This document shows, one piece after another, positions 45,915 to 58,236 of a DNA stretch of 64,000 nucleotides. The stretch's first letter is position 1. The number at the start of each line of letters is the position of its first letter. Source of the DNA: Rhizophagus irregularis. Taxonomy: Eukaryota > Glomeromycota > Glomeromycetes > Glomerales > Glomeraceae. The notes beneath the pieces were generated by a model. The model ran no database searches, was not told the DNA's origin, and saw only the letters and a list, made by a program, of their open reading frames with translations. Both the position numbers and the translations under genes were made by a program. The stretch spans positions 4,402,001 to 4,466,000 of the forward strand of contig NC_089439.1 in the NCBI RefSeq assembly GCF_026210795.1, written 5' to 3'.

Positions 45915-46165
45915 CAAAATGATCAAGAAAGATAAATTTTTACAAGACAAAGGATCTCTCTGACACCAATTAGCACTGTGCAATGCTTCATGGGCGATGC
46001 AAACGATCCCCTTGTAAATTTGATCTATCTAAGAATGGTCAAATGATCAAAGAAGGGTAAATTTTTACAAGACAAAGGATCTCTCTGACACCAATCAGCG
46101 CAGTGCAATGCTTCATGGGCGATGCAAACGATCCCCTTATAAAAATTATCTATCTAAGAATGGCC
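45915..46165. repeat. Two-copy tandem repeat, period about 121 bp
   Basis: Both units contain TTTTTACAAGACAAAGGATC followed by TCTCTGACACCAATYAGC and GCAATGCTTCATGGGCGATG then CAAACGATCCCCTT, and end CTATCTAAGAATG. Agreement between units is about 90%. Not coding. Confidence 0.8.
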
Positions 46166-46319
46166 AAGTATTCCCGAGTTGACCAAAGGGTAAAGATTAC
46201 GTCTCCATGCTATATTTGGTAAGCAATGGACCTAGCTACGTAATATAAAATTATTTAATTAAATAATAATGTCTAAACTATTGGGAATTAAGGGTATTTT
46301 TTAAATTAACTATTAATTC

Positions 46320-46900
46320 AATGTTGTGTTTGTAAAAAGAAAGTAAAGATAGAAGAAATAATATTGTAGAATGAGTAAACTCATAAAGAAAATCAAGAAA
46401 ATAAAGAATAAAATCAAGAAATGAAAGAAAAATTGATAAAGTATAATATGAAAAATTTGAAATAAGGAAGGATTTAAAAAGAGAGAGATTTGATAGGAGG
46501 AGAAGAGAAAGATTTGAGAAAGAGAAATTTAGGGAAAGGTAAAAGAATATTTGAATTATATATTTTGTCAAAGTAAAGATTAAAACAAGTATATGAGTGA
46601 GAAGGTTTGTATATATAATTAAAAAAACAAAAAGAATGTATAAGTAAGTAATGAAAAATGGCAAGTATTGAAATGTAAATGGTCCAGTTTGGAGATGAGA
46701 AGGAAAGCATTTGTCAATAGGAATATTATTAAAAGGAGTATTAATGAAATTTGGACACATTTGGAAAGACATTTTGTATTATTAGATTTTAGAAGAAATT
46801 TAAAAATTTAAAGAAAATTTGTTGCTTGACTTGAAAGTAAATTTGAAAAATTTGATTTGAAAATTTGTTACTTGAAAAAAGTTGAAAAAGTAAATTTGAT
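46320..46900. repeat. Purine-rich low-complexity tract
   Basis: GA/AAG-rich on the plus strand (AGAAAATCAAGAAAATAAAG, GGAGGAGAAGAGAAAG), giving the long Leu/Phe/Ser frame on the opposite strand. That frame is a composition artefact. Confidence 0.6.
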
Positions 46901-48594
46901 TTGAAGTTTGAATTTTAATTTTTCTTTGAAAAAGTTTAAGGGTATATATATATTTTTAAAACCTTTTGAATACATAGTGACTAATAATAAAATAGAGTAA
47001 CTTATTATGATTCATAAAAAAAAAATCTAGATTATGTATGAGTCACATCTATTACATCAATTAATTTATAGTTATTTATCCTAAACTAGTAATATGAGAT
47101 ATAATTGTGGATTATTTATTGGAATTTACTGTAAATATTACTATCAAACCAGTAGTGATTAAAGTATTTTACCACCAGTTTTGTATCAATTGGTGATAGG
47201 GTAAATTTTTCTGGAATTGTCTTTTATCTGTAGCAACCAATTCACAATAAAATCAATTGGTAAAATATCTGTTTTTATTAATGAGTCATATGTCATTATC
47301 TATCTATAATAATGATTATAAATAATTTTCATCTATAGATCGGTAGAAATCTAGATCTCTAATTATGACTCATTAACATTTATTAACAAAATTTGGTATA
47401 TATTAGGGATTTGAATATTGTGGGGCTTATACTCTCAATAATATTCAATACATACCATGATAAACATAATATAAAAATAAATTATTGGTCAGTATATTAG
47501 GATTATGCTGATTTTGACAGACTGATATTTTTGTTAATGGCTAAATAATTGATGTTTTTTTTCCATCAGTTAAATATGACTACAATTTTACAGTTTAGTA
47601 TATTTCGATTTTTATAAAAATATTTCTAGTCTATAGTTTCTTCCCGCTCTCAGCTGATAATAAATTTTCTGGGTGATAAAAAATTTGACTAAATCGGTAG
47701 ATTGGTAGGTTGTGTATTATATATATTTTTAACGTGTTTCAATTTTTTTCGCGATCACATCACATAATCGCACACGTCTTAACGTTAAGGTTAAATGACT
47801 CAAATAAGTCAAAACGAAAACCCTTACATTGTTATTTATTTATGGAAATGGTTTTATTTTATTGAATATTTGCTGCAGATTTTTATGAAATCATAATCTT
47901 TATAGAATCAAGTAAAACTATTCTATTTTTTATACACTACACTGCAATATAAAGACCAAACTTTTTTTTTACAGATCTTAGTGATATACAGCATGGTACA
48001 AACTCGTGATGAAACTGAGATTTAAAAACAATTACAATACGATTGGATTGAATAATATGCCAAGAAATCTATTTTTTTAATATTACAAAATCTTTTTTTT
48101 TTTTGCAACAGAAAGAAGATGAAGCAAAAAAAATGGATTGACTTTTTTTACAGGGACAGTCTTTATTTTTTTGGTATGTTAATTTCGGAAATCCAATGCA
48201 TATTAGTGTTTTTGAATCGACTTTTGTGCAAAAAGCCAAATGAAGTATGGGCTTTTAGTATCAATCTTATCAAAGTAAAATCTAGACATCATTAAGAAAT
48301 TTTTGAAACTATGACTCATGAGTCATGATTACAGATTAATGAACAATATTGTTAATTGGATAAATATTTTTCAGAGATGTTTAGTGATTTTAATAGGTAT
48401 GCATAAATTAAATAAATATAGACGAAGTTTATAATAAAGTATGTAAAATTGTTATACAATAATTGTTCATATCATAATCATGAGCCATCTTTTATGTATA
48501 TTTAGCCAAACAAAAAACAAAATTGTATTTCGTAAGAAATATCCATTCATTTATTAGATAAGAAATTAATGTACGTCTCAGAAAAAATTCATTT

Positions 48595-48735
48595 TTTGTG
48601 TGTGTCTTCTCTTTTCTTTAGGTTTCTCTTTCTGCATCTTCTCTTTCGTGTCTTCTCTTTTCTCTCTTTTCTTTAAGTATTCTCTTTTTGGTCGTGTCTT
48701 CTCTTTTATTTAGGTCTTCTCTTTTCTTAAATTTT
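48595..48735. repeat. CT-rich microsatellite-like tract
   Basis: Repeated TCTTCTCTTTTCTTTAGG-type units. Low complexity; no gene. Confidence 0.7.
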
Positions 48736-48779
48736 AAGAAAAAATACAAATTTAGTTATACCATCACCGTCAAACGTTA

Positions 48780-49060
48780 CAAAACCAAACAAATTCAATA
48801 GAACATTTTCTAACTACATTACGTCAACTTCGTATTTATCCCAATAAAGAATATTTGAATCTGAGATTTGACGTCGTGAAATCTCCTCAACAAGATCAAC
48901 AAGACAAGGTGGAATCGCATAACGGCTATAACTCTGATAATTCGAAGATTGTACCCTTTTGTCAAACATTCTACCCAAGATCCCTTTTATCGTTATTGTA
49001 TTGACGAGTTACCTAAAGGTGCAGCAACATACATTCTTCTACTAGTACAGTTAGTTATAA
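48780..49060 (+). pseudogene. Decayed coding fragment of unknown family
   Basis: One frame reads IEHFLTTLRQLRIYPNKEYL then NLRFDVVKSPQQDQQDKVES, and after about 48950 another frame reads DPFYRYCIDELPKGAATYI. Composition is protein-like over the frame change, which suggests a frameshifted remnant. Not recognised. Confidence 0.3.
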
Positions 49061-49514
49061 CTTTTATACTCATTTTATACTCATGTTTCAATTTATCATT
49101 GTTACTAACATCTATTCTTTATTTGTTAGTCCAAAAGCTGTAATACGGTCAAAACCGCAAGATTGCTGCAAAATTCAGTGGTTTCACTTTGAAAATGAAC
49201 AAATTCTTGAGTTTAAATTATTAATTATATCAGATACGTTATAAAAGGACTCTCGAACTCGCGTGATATATAATTATTAATTAAATATCTTAATGAGAAC
49301 TATAATATCTGTTTGTATAAACTTATGCACAAACCAAGTTTGGGTCGAAAGTCATACACCTGAATATATAAAGAGTAGAGCAAAGAGATTTTGGTCATCA
49401 AAACGATGATTCCAGACAAAATATATCGATTTTTTTTTATGAATCTGGATGTTTCAAGAGGTATTTACGATATTTTACTTGATAATTTTTTTAAATTTTA
49501 TTAATAATAAAGAG

Positions 49515-49591
49515 TTTGTATACGGAATCTATAGAAACGTACATAAATGTATACAAAACGTATCCTTTCCGTATACATATTTCTTATAGGG
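49515..49591. mobile_element. Non-autonomous TIR DNA element, copy 3, right end
   Basis: From TTTGTATACGGAATC through TATACAAAACGTATCCTTTC to TTCTTATAGGG, nearly identical to the last 75 bp of copy 1 (7728-7804). It is followed by AAG (49592-49594), which matches the AAG before the left part at 42700-42702. The matching 3-bp flanks show that the two parts were one insertion. Confidence 0.8.
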
Positions 49592-49799
49592 AAGTATTAT
49601 ATAAATCGAAAAATTGAGTAATTAACAAAACACGTGTACTTTGCTGTGGAAGGTCCTCAATGTGTTTCCATTATTAATGAGTATGTTAGGTCGAAAATGT
49701 CTTCTTATAATTCTTTGTCTTAGCTGTTTCTATCTTTATTGAGAAGGCATTTTCGTTTATACGACGTATATTAAGCCCCTACTGTATAAAAATTTATTC

Positions 49800-49868
49800 C
49801 GTGTTTTTTTTTTATTCCATATTTACGGAGTTTTGTTATAGAAATTATGGATAAAATTTTTTACAGGG
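49800..49868 (-). repeat. Short repeat family B, copy 3 (partial)
   Basis: ATTACGGAGTTTTGTTATAG, then AAATTATGGATAAAATTTTT and TACAGGG, match the end of 138-297 (AGTTTTTACAGAAATAATGG and following bases). The internal part is deleted. Confidence 0.5.
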
Positions 49869-50044
49869 AAGAGGAGATAAAAAAAGAAAATAAGAGGGAA
49901 GGGGAAAGCAAAAGAGAAAAAAAAGTAAAAAACGCTTATTTAAAGGAAAAACTAGAACGATAAAAATGAAAAAAGAATAAGCTACCATAGGGGGTGCGCG
50001 TGTACAGGTATGCACGATATGAAATTTAGCTTGGTTACAGTACA

Positions 50045-50170
50045 GCCATTTCACAGACATGAAATTAACTGACGCAATTTTGCTGACTTCCATTTTATTA
50101 ACATTAAAATTTACTATTCCATTTCACCGAAATGCCATTTTACCAACATATAAAATTACCCGACTTGTTT
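50045..50170. repeat. Degenerate ATTTCACCGAAATG unit cluster, copy 3
   Basis: Repeats of the form CATTTYACMGAAATG / ATTTTACCAACAT, related to the TTCGGCGAAATG clusters at 10262 and 35398. Diverged. Confidence 0.4.
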
Positions 50171-50779
50171 TCACCGAAAATTTATGATCCCATCGTCCCA
50201 TCGTACCTAACGAAAATCTCGTGACCGTTTTTTGTTACATGCGTTACACCCTTCCTTGTTTCTATTTTTCAACTTATTTTTCATAAGTATCTGAATTTTT
50301 CGAGGTGTGAAATCCTATTTGTCAATTTAATTTCTTAATGTCCGGCCGTCTCGTGACATTTTTGTAGTCAAAATTTATTGGCTGCGACACATTCCTTACT
50401 GGCTCATTTCAAATTATTTCAAGTGCTTAATAATGAAAGATTACTAATTATTTCTTCTCGAATTTTTTTTTTTTTTAAGTAGAACGGCTAGAATTTAGAA
50501 ACAAAAAATTTTTGTATCATTAAAATTTTCTTTTATGATCATCAAATACCACATTATTTGTGTCGCCATTCATATGGATATTTTCAGGTTATGATTATTG
50601 ATAAATAATTTAAACAAAAATGGTAACAAAATAATTCAATTTCTAGTTTCATGTCATATGTAATCATATTATAACTATTTATTACAATCTATCAAACCGA
50701 AAAAGACATAAAACCTGTTATGTTTAAATTATTATTTATAAAACAATAATAATTAAAGGAATTTGTCTAATTGAGTTGG

Positions 50780-51690
50780 GATGGCGATCGCTAGGTGTCG
50801 GGTAATGAATTGGCGGGAATTTGATAATGAACTTTCGGGGTTTATGTTTGGGATTTTGGCCAGAGCAGGATATTAGCGGCCAGCTGACACATTAATAATA
50901 TTAAAAATTATCCATAATGATTGATTATTAAGAAAATTTAACCCTGATAAATGGATCCGATATGATACATTATTGTGTCACGAGGTTATGATTATACTAT
51001 TTTCTGACGATCCTAATAAGCCATCACGTGTTGATACTTCCAAAATTTTCAGCTTCCTGTTTATTATATTGAAAAAAGCATGAACATCAATCTCCACTTT
51101 TAAATGATTTACTTTACCAATAAAGTAATTACTTCGATTGTATTAATTTATGTGGAAATTTATACATTTCTATGTAAAAAAAATTGCATACCAAAGACAT
51201 ATATATCATACAGCTTCATAATTTTTTATTACTCAGATATACCACGAAATTTAATGTAACTTATTATTGTTAAATCTTTTAATCTTTCTTTTTTATTAAA
51301 AAAAAAAAAGATCTGCAAATTGAAAATTACCACATGTACTGTAATTGACGATCATTCATCTTGAATCAGATTAGTTCATGAAGATAATGTGATGGTTATT
51401 TTTTAAATGTCAAAAATTTCACCATCCTCAGACCTCGTCGGTTCTCCAATAATTATAGATTACTATACCTGAAAAAAAGAAACTGAACAAGTAAACAAAA
51501 AAGTATATCATACCTTGGTGCAACAGCGCCTACAAAAAATCAATTAGAACATTAAGCTAAACCTAAATTAAATTTTATAATTGGATGTAATGATTTATAT
51601 GTCATCTTAAAAGTTTTTGATTTAAATATTTAGAAAAAAAATTATGCAAAATAAAAGAATTTATATTAACTTTTTAAATAAAATATATGA
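50780..51690 (+). pseudogene. Relict P450 fragment and duplicated 5' flank of P450 B
   Basis: 50875-50975 reads like P450 exon 2 DNA (CCAGCTGACACATT, then ACCCTGATAAATGGATCCG against the NPDRW codons) with gaps. 50815-50865 matches the AACTTTCGGGGTTTATGTTTGGGATTT stretch near 14345-14410 (reverse). 51000-51690 matches the 5' flank of P450 A. A block duplication with old P450 debris upstream. Confidence 0.6.
51424..51455 (+). promoter_or_regulatory. Conserved P450 5' block 1
   Basis: CCTCAGACCTCGTCGGTTCT then CCAATAATT, about 250 bases before the pseudogene start. The same block occurs before the other two P450 genes. Confidence 0.35.
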
Positions 51691-51701
51691 CAAACAATAA
51701 A

Positions 51702-53410
51702 ATGATATTTGGACTATTTAAGAATATTGGAATTTATAATTGTGTTTTATTCTTAACTGCAATGTTAATGATGTATGTGACATATTTCTATTACAAATAT
51801 TTTACTCGTGTCAATTCTTTACCTGGTCCACTCCCATTCCCATTCCTTGGTAATTTTCCTCAAATTTTGTGGTTTGGTGGAAATATCCATATGTTTTATA
51901 TTTATTGTTGCGAGAAATATGGTGACATATATGAGACTTATAGTGTAAATATACGAACTGTAGTTTTATGTCGAAGAAAATACCTTGAGAACATTTTATC
52001 AAAAAATACACATGGAATGAAATTTCCCAAATGCGAAGGAACAGAAAAATTGGGAGTTTACGGAAAGGATTAGCGTTCAATAATGATTATAAATCGTGGA
52101 TGTTTAATAATCATTTTTTTAATCAAGCTATTTTGTCACCAAAATTTACTAATGAAGCTATTGATCAGACAAACAAACTTTTCAATGAATTAGAAAGTTA
52201 TTGGAGTAAATTATTTCTTAAGAAAGAAATTATTCAAGAACATAAAAATAAATTAAATTATTCTGAATGGTCTTATCATTACACAAATGATATTATTATT
52301 AAATTGTTAACTGGTAAAAGATCTTATTCAATGGCAGCTTATTTTGATGCTCTTAGTGATGAAAAAACTGATTATCCTAAAGATTCTGTGAAATTATTTC
52401 TAGCATTTCGTAAATTAGTTACTGTGGGATATGCATTATTTGCTGTAGTTCCTTCTTTCATACGATATAATTTTCCATTTGTTAGAAAGATAACAGATGA
52501 AGTATTACAAGACTTGGATTATATTAATCAAACATTGGATGCAATGATTAAGAGTCGAAGACAAGAAATTGAACATACACCATTGAATGAACCTTTGAAC
52601 CTTTATCGCATGATATGTTGACATCGATGATTATCAAAAATACAATTCGTGAGATCTTTGACTGATGCCAAAATTCGCGCTAATATGCAAGAAGCAATTT
52701 GTACTGGAACTTATAAAGTAAGTAAATTTTTTTAGGAAAATTTTATGTTTAATATTATATATTATTTAGTCATTGAAATTTTAACATGAATGCAATGTGC
52801 TTTAACTTGAAATTAATTTAAACAATCCTTATTATTTATTTCAAATATAGACTGGGAATTTACTTTCATTCATTGTCTATTATATTGAACATAATCCAGA
52901 TGTGAAAAATAAGTTGCTAAAAGAAATTGATAGTATATTCCAAGGTGATAAAATATGACCAATAACTAAAGATGATTTTTATAGCTTAAGCTATCTATTG
53001 TGAAGCGATTGTAAAGGAAGCAGCTCGCATGTTCCCAGTAATACACTCGTTTACAAGATATATTGATAAACCCACGAAACAGCGGAATATCATTGACCAG
53101 CTGACACATTGTTTGCAATTAACGTTAAAGCTATTCATACAGATAATGATGATTGGGAAGAACCTAATAAATTTAATCCTTAATTGAAAATTTTGAGCCA
53201 AATAAGAATTCCTTTCTTATGTTTGGTGGAGGATTAAGATTATGTCCAGTAAGAAAATTATCAATGATTGTATTAGTTTGTCTTACGGCTTTAATGTTTA
53301 GAAAATATGAAATTAATTTAGTAGATAAGAATTCTCCTATTAAAATTACCAGTGACGGCTGTATAATCAAATGTCTCAATTTATTAGTTGAAATTAGACC
53401 AAGAAATTGA
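51702..53410 (+). pseudogene. Cytochrome P450 pseudogene B
   Basis: A close paralogue of the P450s at 11677-13404 and 56483-58236, with the same intron (donor GTAAGT at about 52719, acceptor ATATAG at about 52850). Lesions seen: loss of one base in the GKGL codons near 52066; a frameshift near 52595; a deletion of about 36 bp after the ITIR-type codons near 52651; a stop replacing Arg near 52957; an insertion near 52990; a frame change near 53078; loss of the DRWMV codons near 53183; and Gly to Val next to the heme Cys (LCPV instead of LCPG). It cannot make a working enzyme. The start aligns with the Met at 51702, not the upstream ATG at 51687. Confidence 0.9.
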
Positions 53411-54060
53411 TTTTCTTTTATTATAGCTGCTGGTGACGAATTATTGTTTGAAATTAAACTAAGAAATTGACTCTCTTACTATATTTAAGAAAGTACTATA
53501 TGTATTATATACAACACTTATCCTTCATATATATTATTATGCAGAAAATCAAATTTAAGCGATTTAAGCGTAAACTATAGTGATAGACTCTACATTTATA
53601 TTATTTGTTATTAAGTTTATATATATTCATTTCCAGAAATTAAGCACTATTAATAAGTTTATCAAGATATGTCTGTTTTACAGAAATAAAATGTTATTTT
53701 AATATTTTTAAGTTTATATTAAATGAATTTTTTTTTTTTAACAAGATGGTAAAATTGAGAGTAAAATGATGAACGGGATAGATTCTTCTTGGTGCAAATT
53801 GAATACCGGATGATTTTTTGTAAAAGAAAACTTTTAATGATTAATAAAATGATCAACGATCATGAAGAGAATTTATATTTTCTAAAGTTTTACTCTTTAT
53901 GAGACAGAACACTCCACTGCTATTTAAAAATGCCACTACATATTAGATTTAGTCAGCTTAATCATTGGAGTCAGATGATGTAAAATGAATACAAAATCAG
54001 GGGATTTCTAATAAATATTAATCAAGCACAAAAGGGATTTACCAAATACCAGTTTACTAC
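53411..54060 (+). other. Duplicated 3' flank of P450 B
   Basis: It matches the 3' flanks of P450 A and C (AATGATGAACGGGATAGATT, TGCAAATTGAATACCGGATG, TAGTCAGCTTAATCA). It gives the empty-site sequence for the element at 58834-59016. Confidence 0.6.
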
Positions 54061-54256
54061 TGCTGTAGATGAAATTTATACTTTCAATTTGACTTGGTCA
54101 AAAAATTATATAATTATAATAAATAAGGATATAAAAATAATATTAATAAAAATAGCATACAGTGTAGATGGTCACCATACCACAATTAAAATCCAATAAA
54201 ATCATATGGGCTCCCTTGATGGTGATCAGGATTGCAGATATTTCTTAGGATAGTTA

Positions 54257-54344
54257 GCAAAAATTATCTTTTTGACCCTGTACGACATCCTTTTTTGACC
54301 CTCCTATATGAAAACACGAGGAGGGTCAAAAAGGTAATTTTTGC
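54257..54344. repeat. Hairpin with GCAAAAATTA...TAATTTTTGC arms
   Basis: GCAAAAATTATCTTTTTGACCC and GGGTCAAAAAGGTAATTTTTGC are inverted over 22 bases with one mismatch, 88 bp overall. Next to it (54158-54240) is a diverged partial MITE family C copy. Possibly a MITE. Confidence 0.6.
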
Positions 54345-55840
54345 GGGTAGAATACAAAAAGGAAAGGACCGAAAGGTTACTACGTCATTACGTCAAGGTA
54401 TACTAACTTTAAGGTATTTTTAACCGTGATGTTTGATGTACTATATGTCATATGTCATATTATGCGTCATATGTCGTAATACATGTATTATTTTCACTAT
54501 TTCCGGTTTTCTCTTTAACCTAGATTTCCGTTTCAAATTATTTTATTGTTTAATATTTATGTAATGATATGAAAATTATGAATTTATATATATTAAATAA
54601 AATAAATGACCGATTCTAAACATATTTTAATATTTTATTATCTTCTGAACTGCTTTATCCATCATTCATAGTGAAAAATAAAGAAAAAGTCGCATATTGC
54701 ATATTAATTTATTTTATCAATTTTTTTTTTTTTGAAGAATGATTTTTGATCGGTTTTCATCATACAACGTGACGGGGATACGTCATGTGCAAGAGATACA
54801 GTACATCATATGGCAAGATTTACATCATGCGTCAAGGGTACGACATATGACGTATTGCTGTGACGTTTGCCGTAAGGTAGTTACCCCTAGCATGAGAAAT
54901 GTCTGCAACCCTAATATGAAAACTTTGCGACGCCCTAGTAATACCCTTTTTTAAAAAATGGAAATCGTTAAAACTTGTTATTGAACAATACTTCATAATT
55001 TTCTATTGTAAATTTTGACGGAATACATTATTATGGTAACGTGTATTGGAAATAGGACAGAGCGACAGGCATCCCATACTGGGCCCTTGATAATCATAGC
55101 AATAAATATCACGATAACCGAAATTATTTGTAGTGCTTTTACTATCCCTTCCAGTTCCTCCAATTAATTGTGTTGAACCTTGAATTTTTACCATCCCCTT
55201 TATTATCACAATTTTTATGAAATGATGCAGCATTGAATTCCACAATAAACATAATTTGATTTTTTTATCAAACGAAGCAAGTATGAACTTTACACATTTA
55301 TGAAAATTTCGTTAGACAATTCGAATTTTGTATTCAAAACACACGATTATTTATCCACGCGTCGTGGTCTCATTATGTATGAAAACGTAAACTAAATACA
55401 AAATCTGATTTGCAGGACAGAACGATATTGCATCTAAAATGCTTAAAAGTAAAAAAAAAATTAACTCATCACAAATTCCAAGATTGAATAAAATGCCTAC
55501 TCAAATCTATTGTATATTAATTACAAGTAGAATATAAGTAAAAACCTGACATCATGTAGTTCCGTAAAAATAATCTAGCATTGAAATAAATAATGCTTGA
55601 ATGAACAATGCGTAGTAAATGCCAATGATCATTGCAAATCTCGAAAATCATTTCAAAATCCCGACAAAAATTATAACACATTTAAACTAAATATTATATA
55701 TTGCAACAAATTATTTTATTAGAACACACAAAATTATCGATATTATGGCTTGTTAGGATTTTGGATTGTCATCAACATACCGAATTTTACTATCATTGAT
55801 TTATGACGATCTAAAAAAATTATCCTAAACAAAACGGTAA
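54345..55840. other. Interval between P450 blocks
   Basis: 54425-54480 and 54760-54880 contain several GTCATATG/ATACGTCATATG motifs in both orientations, possibly remains of an inverted-repeat element. The 80-codon minus-strand frame at 55003-55245 (…GYRDIYCYDYQGPSMGCLSL…) is protein-like in part but not recognised. No gene that I can support. Confidence 0.4.
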
Positions 55841-56256
55841 TAAAATAATTCTTTTCTGACGATCCCAATAAGACATCCCGTGTCGATACTCCAAAATTTT
55901 CAGCCACAGAGGACTTTAAATAACTTTAATTTGTAAAAAAAGTTACACGCCTCCTCAGTTAATCTGAATCTGAACCTGAATCAGAACCAGATACTGAATC
56001 AGATACATAATAAACGGGTCATTTAGGTAAAAAGGAAATTGTTTATTACACTAAAGACGATGAACATATATATAATTTCATTTTTAAGGTAACACAACTC
56101 TCTTGGCGGATCATCCTTAATTATATTATGTTAAAAAGATCTGCAATTGAACCACATGTATGATCAACACTACGATCGCACATCTTGAATCAAAATTAAA
56201 GTTTTAGTCATGAAGGTTATGGGATGGTTATTTTTTAAATGTCATAAGTTTCACTA

Positions 56257-56342
56257 TCCTCAGACCTCGTCAGTTCTCCAATAATTGAGCTTACTAAAAA
56301 AATATAAACTATCCCCAGACCTCGTCGGTTCTCCAATAATTG
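56257..56342 (+). promoter_or_regulatory. Doubled P450 5' block 1
   Basis: CCTCAGACCTCGTCAGTTCT (56259 on) and CCCCAGACCTCGTCGGTTCT (56313 on), each followed by CCAATAATTG, form a tandem duplication of about 54 bp upstream of the intact P450. The P450 A and B loci have one copy each. Confidence 0.4.
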
Positions 56343-56482
56343 TAAATTACTAAAAAAATATATAAATATACTGAAAAAAGAAGCTGAACAACAAAAAAAA
56401 GTATATCAATACAGTGTAACAGCGTCTACAAGGATTCAATTAAATCAAACAATACGCTAAGCCAAAGTTAAATTTAAATAAG

Positions 56483-58236
56483 ATGATTTTTGGACTATTT
56501 GAGAATTTTGGAATTTATGATTGTGTTTTATTCTTAACATTAACGTATGTGGCATATTACTATTACAAATATTTTACTCGTGAAAATCCTTTACCTGGTC
56601 CATTCCCATTCCCATTAGTTGGTAATTTTCCTCAAATTTTGTGGTTTATCGGAAATATTGAAATGTTTTTTAATTGTTGTTACAAGAAATATGGTGACAT
56701 ATATGAGATTTATACTATAAATATACGAACTATAGTTTTATGTCAAAGAAAATACCTTGATAACATTTTATCAAAAAATACACATGAAATGAAAATTCCA
56801 AAATGCAAAATACTAACAAAAGAATTGGGAAGTGAAGGAAAAGGATTAACGTTAAATAATGATTATAAATCGTGGATGTTTAATCGTCATTTTTTTAATC
56901 AAGCTATTTTGTCACCAAAATTTACTAATGAAGCTATTGAACAGACAAACAAACTTTTCAATGAATTAGAAAGTTATTGGAGTAAATTATTTCTTAAAGA
57001 AGAAATTATTAAAGAAAATAAAAATATATTGAATTTTTCTGAATGGTTTCAATATTACACAAATGATATTACTATTAAATTGTTATCTGGTAAAAGATCT
57101 TATTCAATGGCAACTTATTTTAATACTCTTAGTGATGAAAAAGCTGATTATCCTGAAGATGCTGTGAAATTGTCTCAAACATTTCATAAACCAATTACGG
57201 AATATTCAATATTTTTCGTAGTTCCTCCTTTCATACGACATAATATTCCATTTTTTAAAAATAAAGCAAATAGTATACTTCAAACTTTGGATAATGTCAA
57301 TCAAACACTGGATGCAATAATTAAGAGTCGTAGACAAGAAATTGAAGATACATCATTGAATGAACCCTTACAGAATGATATGTTGACATCGATGATCATC
57401 AAAAATACTCTTCGTGATAATAATTATATCGAAACTGGTGAAGCCATGAGATCTTTGACTGATGCCGAAATTCGCGCTAATATGCAAGAAGCAATTAATA
57501 GTGCAGCTTTGAAAGTAAGTAAATTTTATTAGAGAAATTATATGTTTAGGTTATTATATTATTTTAGTCATTGAAATTTAAACATAAATGCAATGTACTT
57601 TAACTTGAAGTAAATTTAAACATTCCTTTTTTTTTATTTCAAATATAGATTGGGAATATGCTTTCATTCATTGTTTATTATATTGCACATAATCCAGATG
57701 TGAAAAAGAAACTACTAGAAGAAATTGATAGTATATTCCAAGGTGATAAAATAAGACCAATTACTAAAGATGATTTTTATAGTTTAAGTTATTGTGAAGC
57801 AATTGTAAAGGAAGTAGCTCGCATTTTTCCAGTAACACACTTGATTACAAGATATATTGATAACCCTAGCGAAACAGCGGAATATCATTGGCCAGCTGGC
57901 ACATTGTTTGTAATTAATTCTAAAGTTATTCAAAATAATGATGATGATTGGGAAGAACCTAATAAATTTAACCCTGATAGATGGATGGTTGAAAATTTTG
58001 AGCCAAATAAGAATTCTTTTCTTATGTTTGGTGGTGGATCAAGATTTTGTCCAGGAAGAAAGTTATCAATGATTGAATTAGTTTGTTTGACGGCTTTAAT
58101 TTTTAGAAAATATGAAGTTGATTTAGTAGATATGAATGCTCCTATTAAAGTTACCAGTGATCCCGGTTTAGTTAGATGTCTCAGTTTATTAGTTGAAATT
58201 AGACCAAGAAATTGTTATGTTGGTGCCGATTATTGA
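56483..58236 (+). CDS. Cytochrome P450 monooxygenase C
   Basis: Exons 56483-57514 and 57649-58236 join in phase across a 134-nt intron, giving 539 residues. N-terminal anchor (about 8-25), hinge LPGPFPFPLVGNFP, ExxR as EVAR (399-402), NPDRW, and heme loop FGGGSRFCPG with Cys478: all structural hallmarks are present. The I-helix motif reads SAALKIGNML where AGxDTT is expected, so the acid-alcohol pair is absent here too, and even the Thr is replaced by Ile. The C-terminus is seven residues longer than that of P450 A because the stop has moved (RPRNCYVGADY). It should be ER-bound and reductase-dependent if active; the substrate is unknown. In tandem with pseudogene B, and paralogous to A on the opposite strand. 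Confidence 0.9.

Larger units (their letters stand above)
44041..49514. other. 5.47-kb segment inserted in TIR element copy 3
   Basis: It is bounded on both sides by TTTGT (44036-44040 and 49515-49519), where copy 1 has a single TTTGT. The ends (GGTTATGATGG... and ...AATAATAAAGAG) are not inverted or direct repeats. Contents: Lys/Phe-rich frames at 44217-44705, a tandem repeat (45915-46165), a purine-rich tract (46320-46560), a CT-rich tract (48595-48735) and weakly coding DNA (48780-49060). No transposase, RT or complete gene was recognised. Confidence 0.6.

Noticed and set aside
46278-46772. 164-codon hydrophobic frame on the minus strand
   Set aside because: It is the complement of a purine-rich tract; Leu/Phe/Ser content follows from base composition.
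51811-52080. Minus-strand frame across P450 B
   Set aside because: Antisense shadow of the P450 pseudogene.
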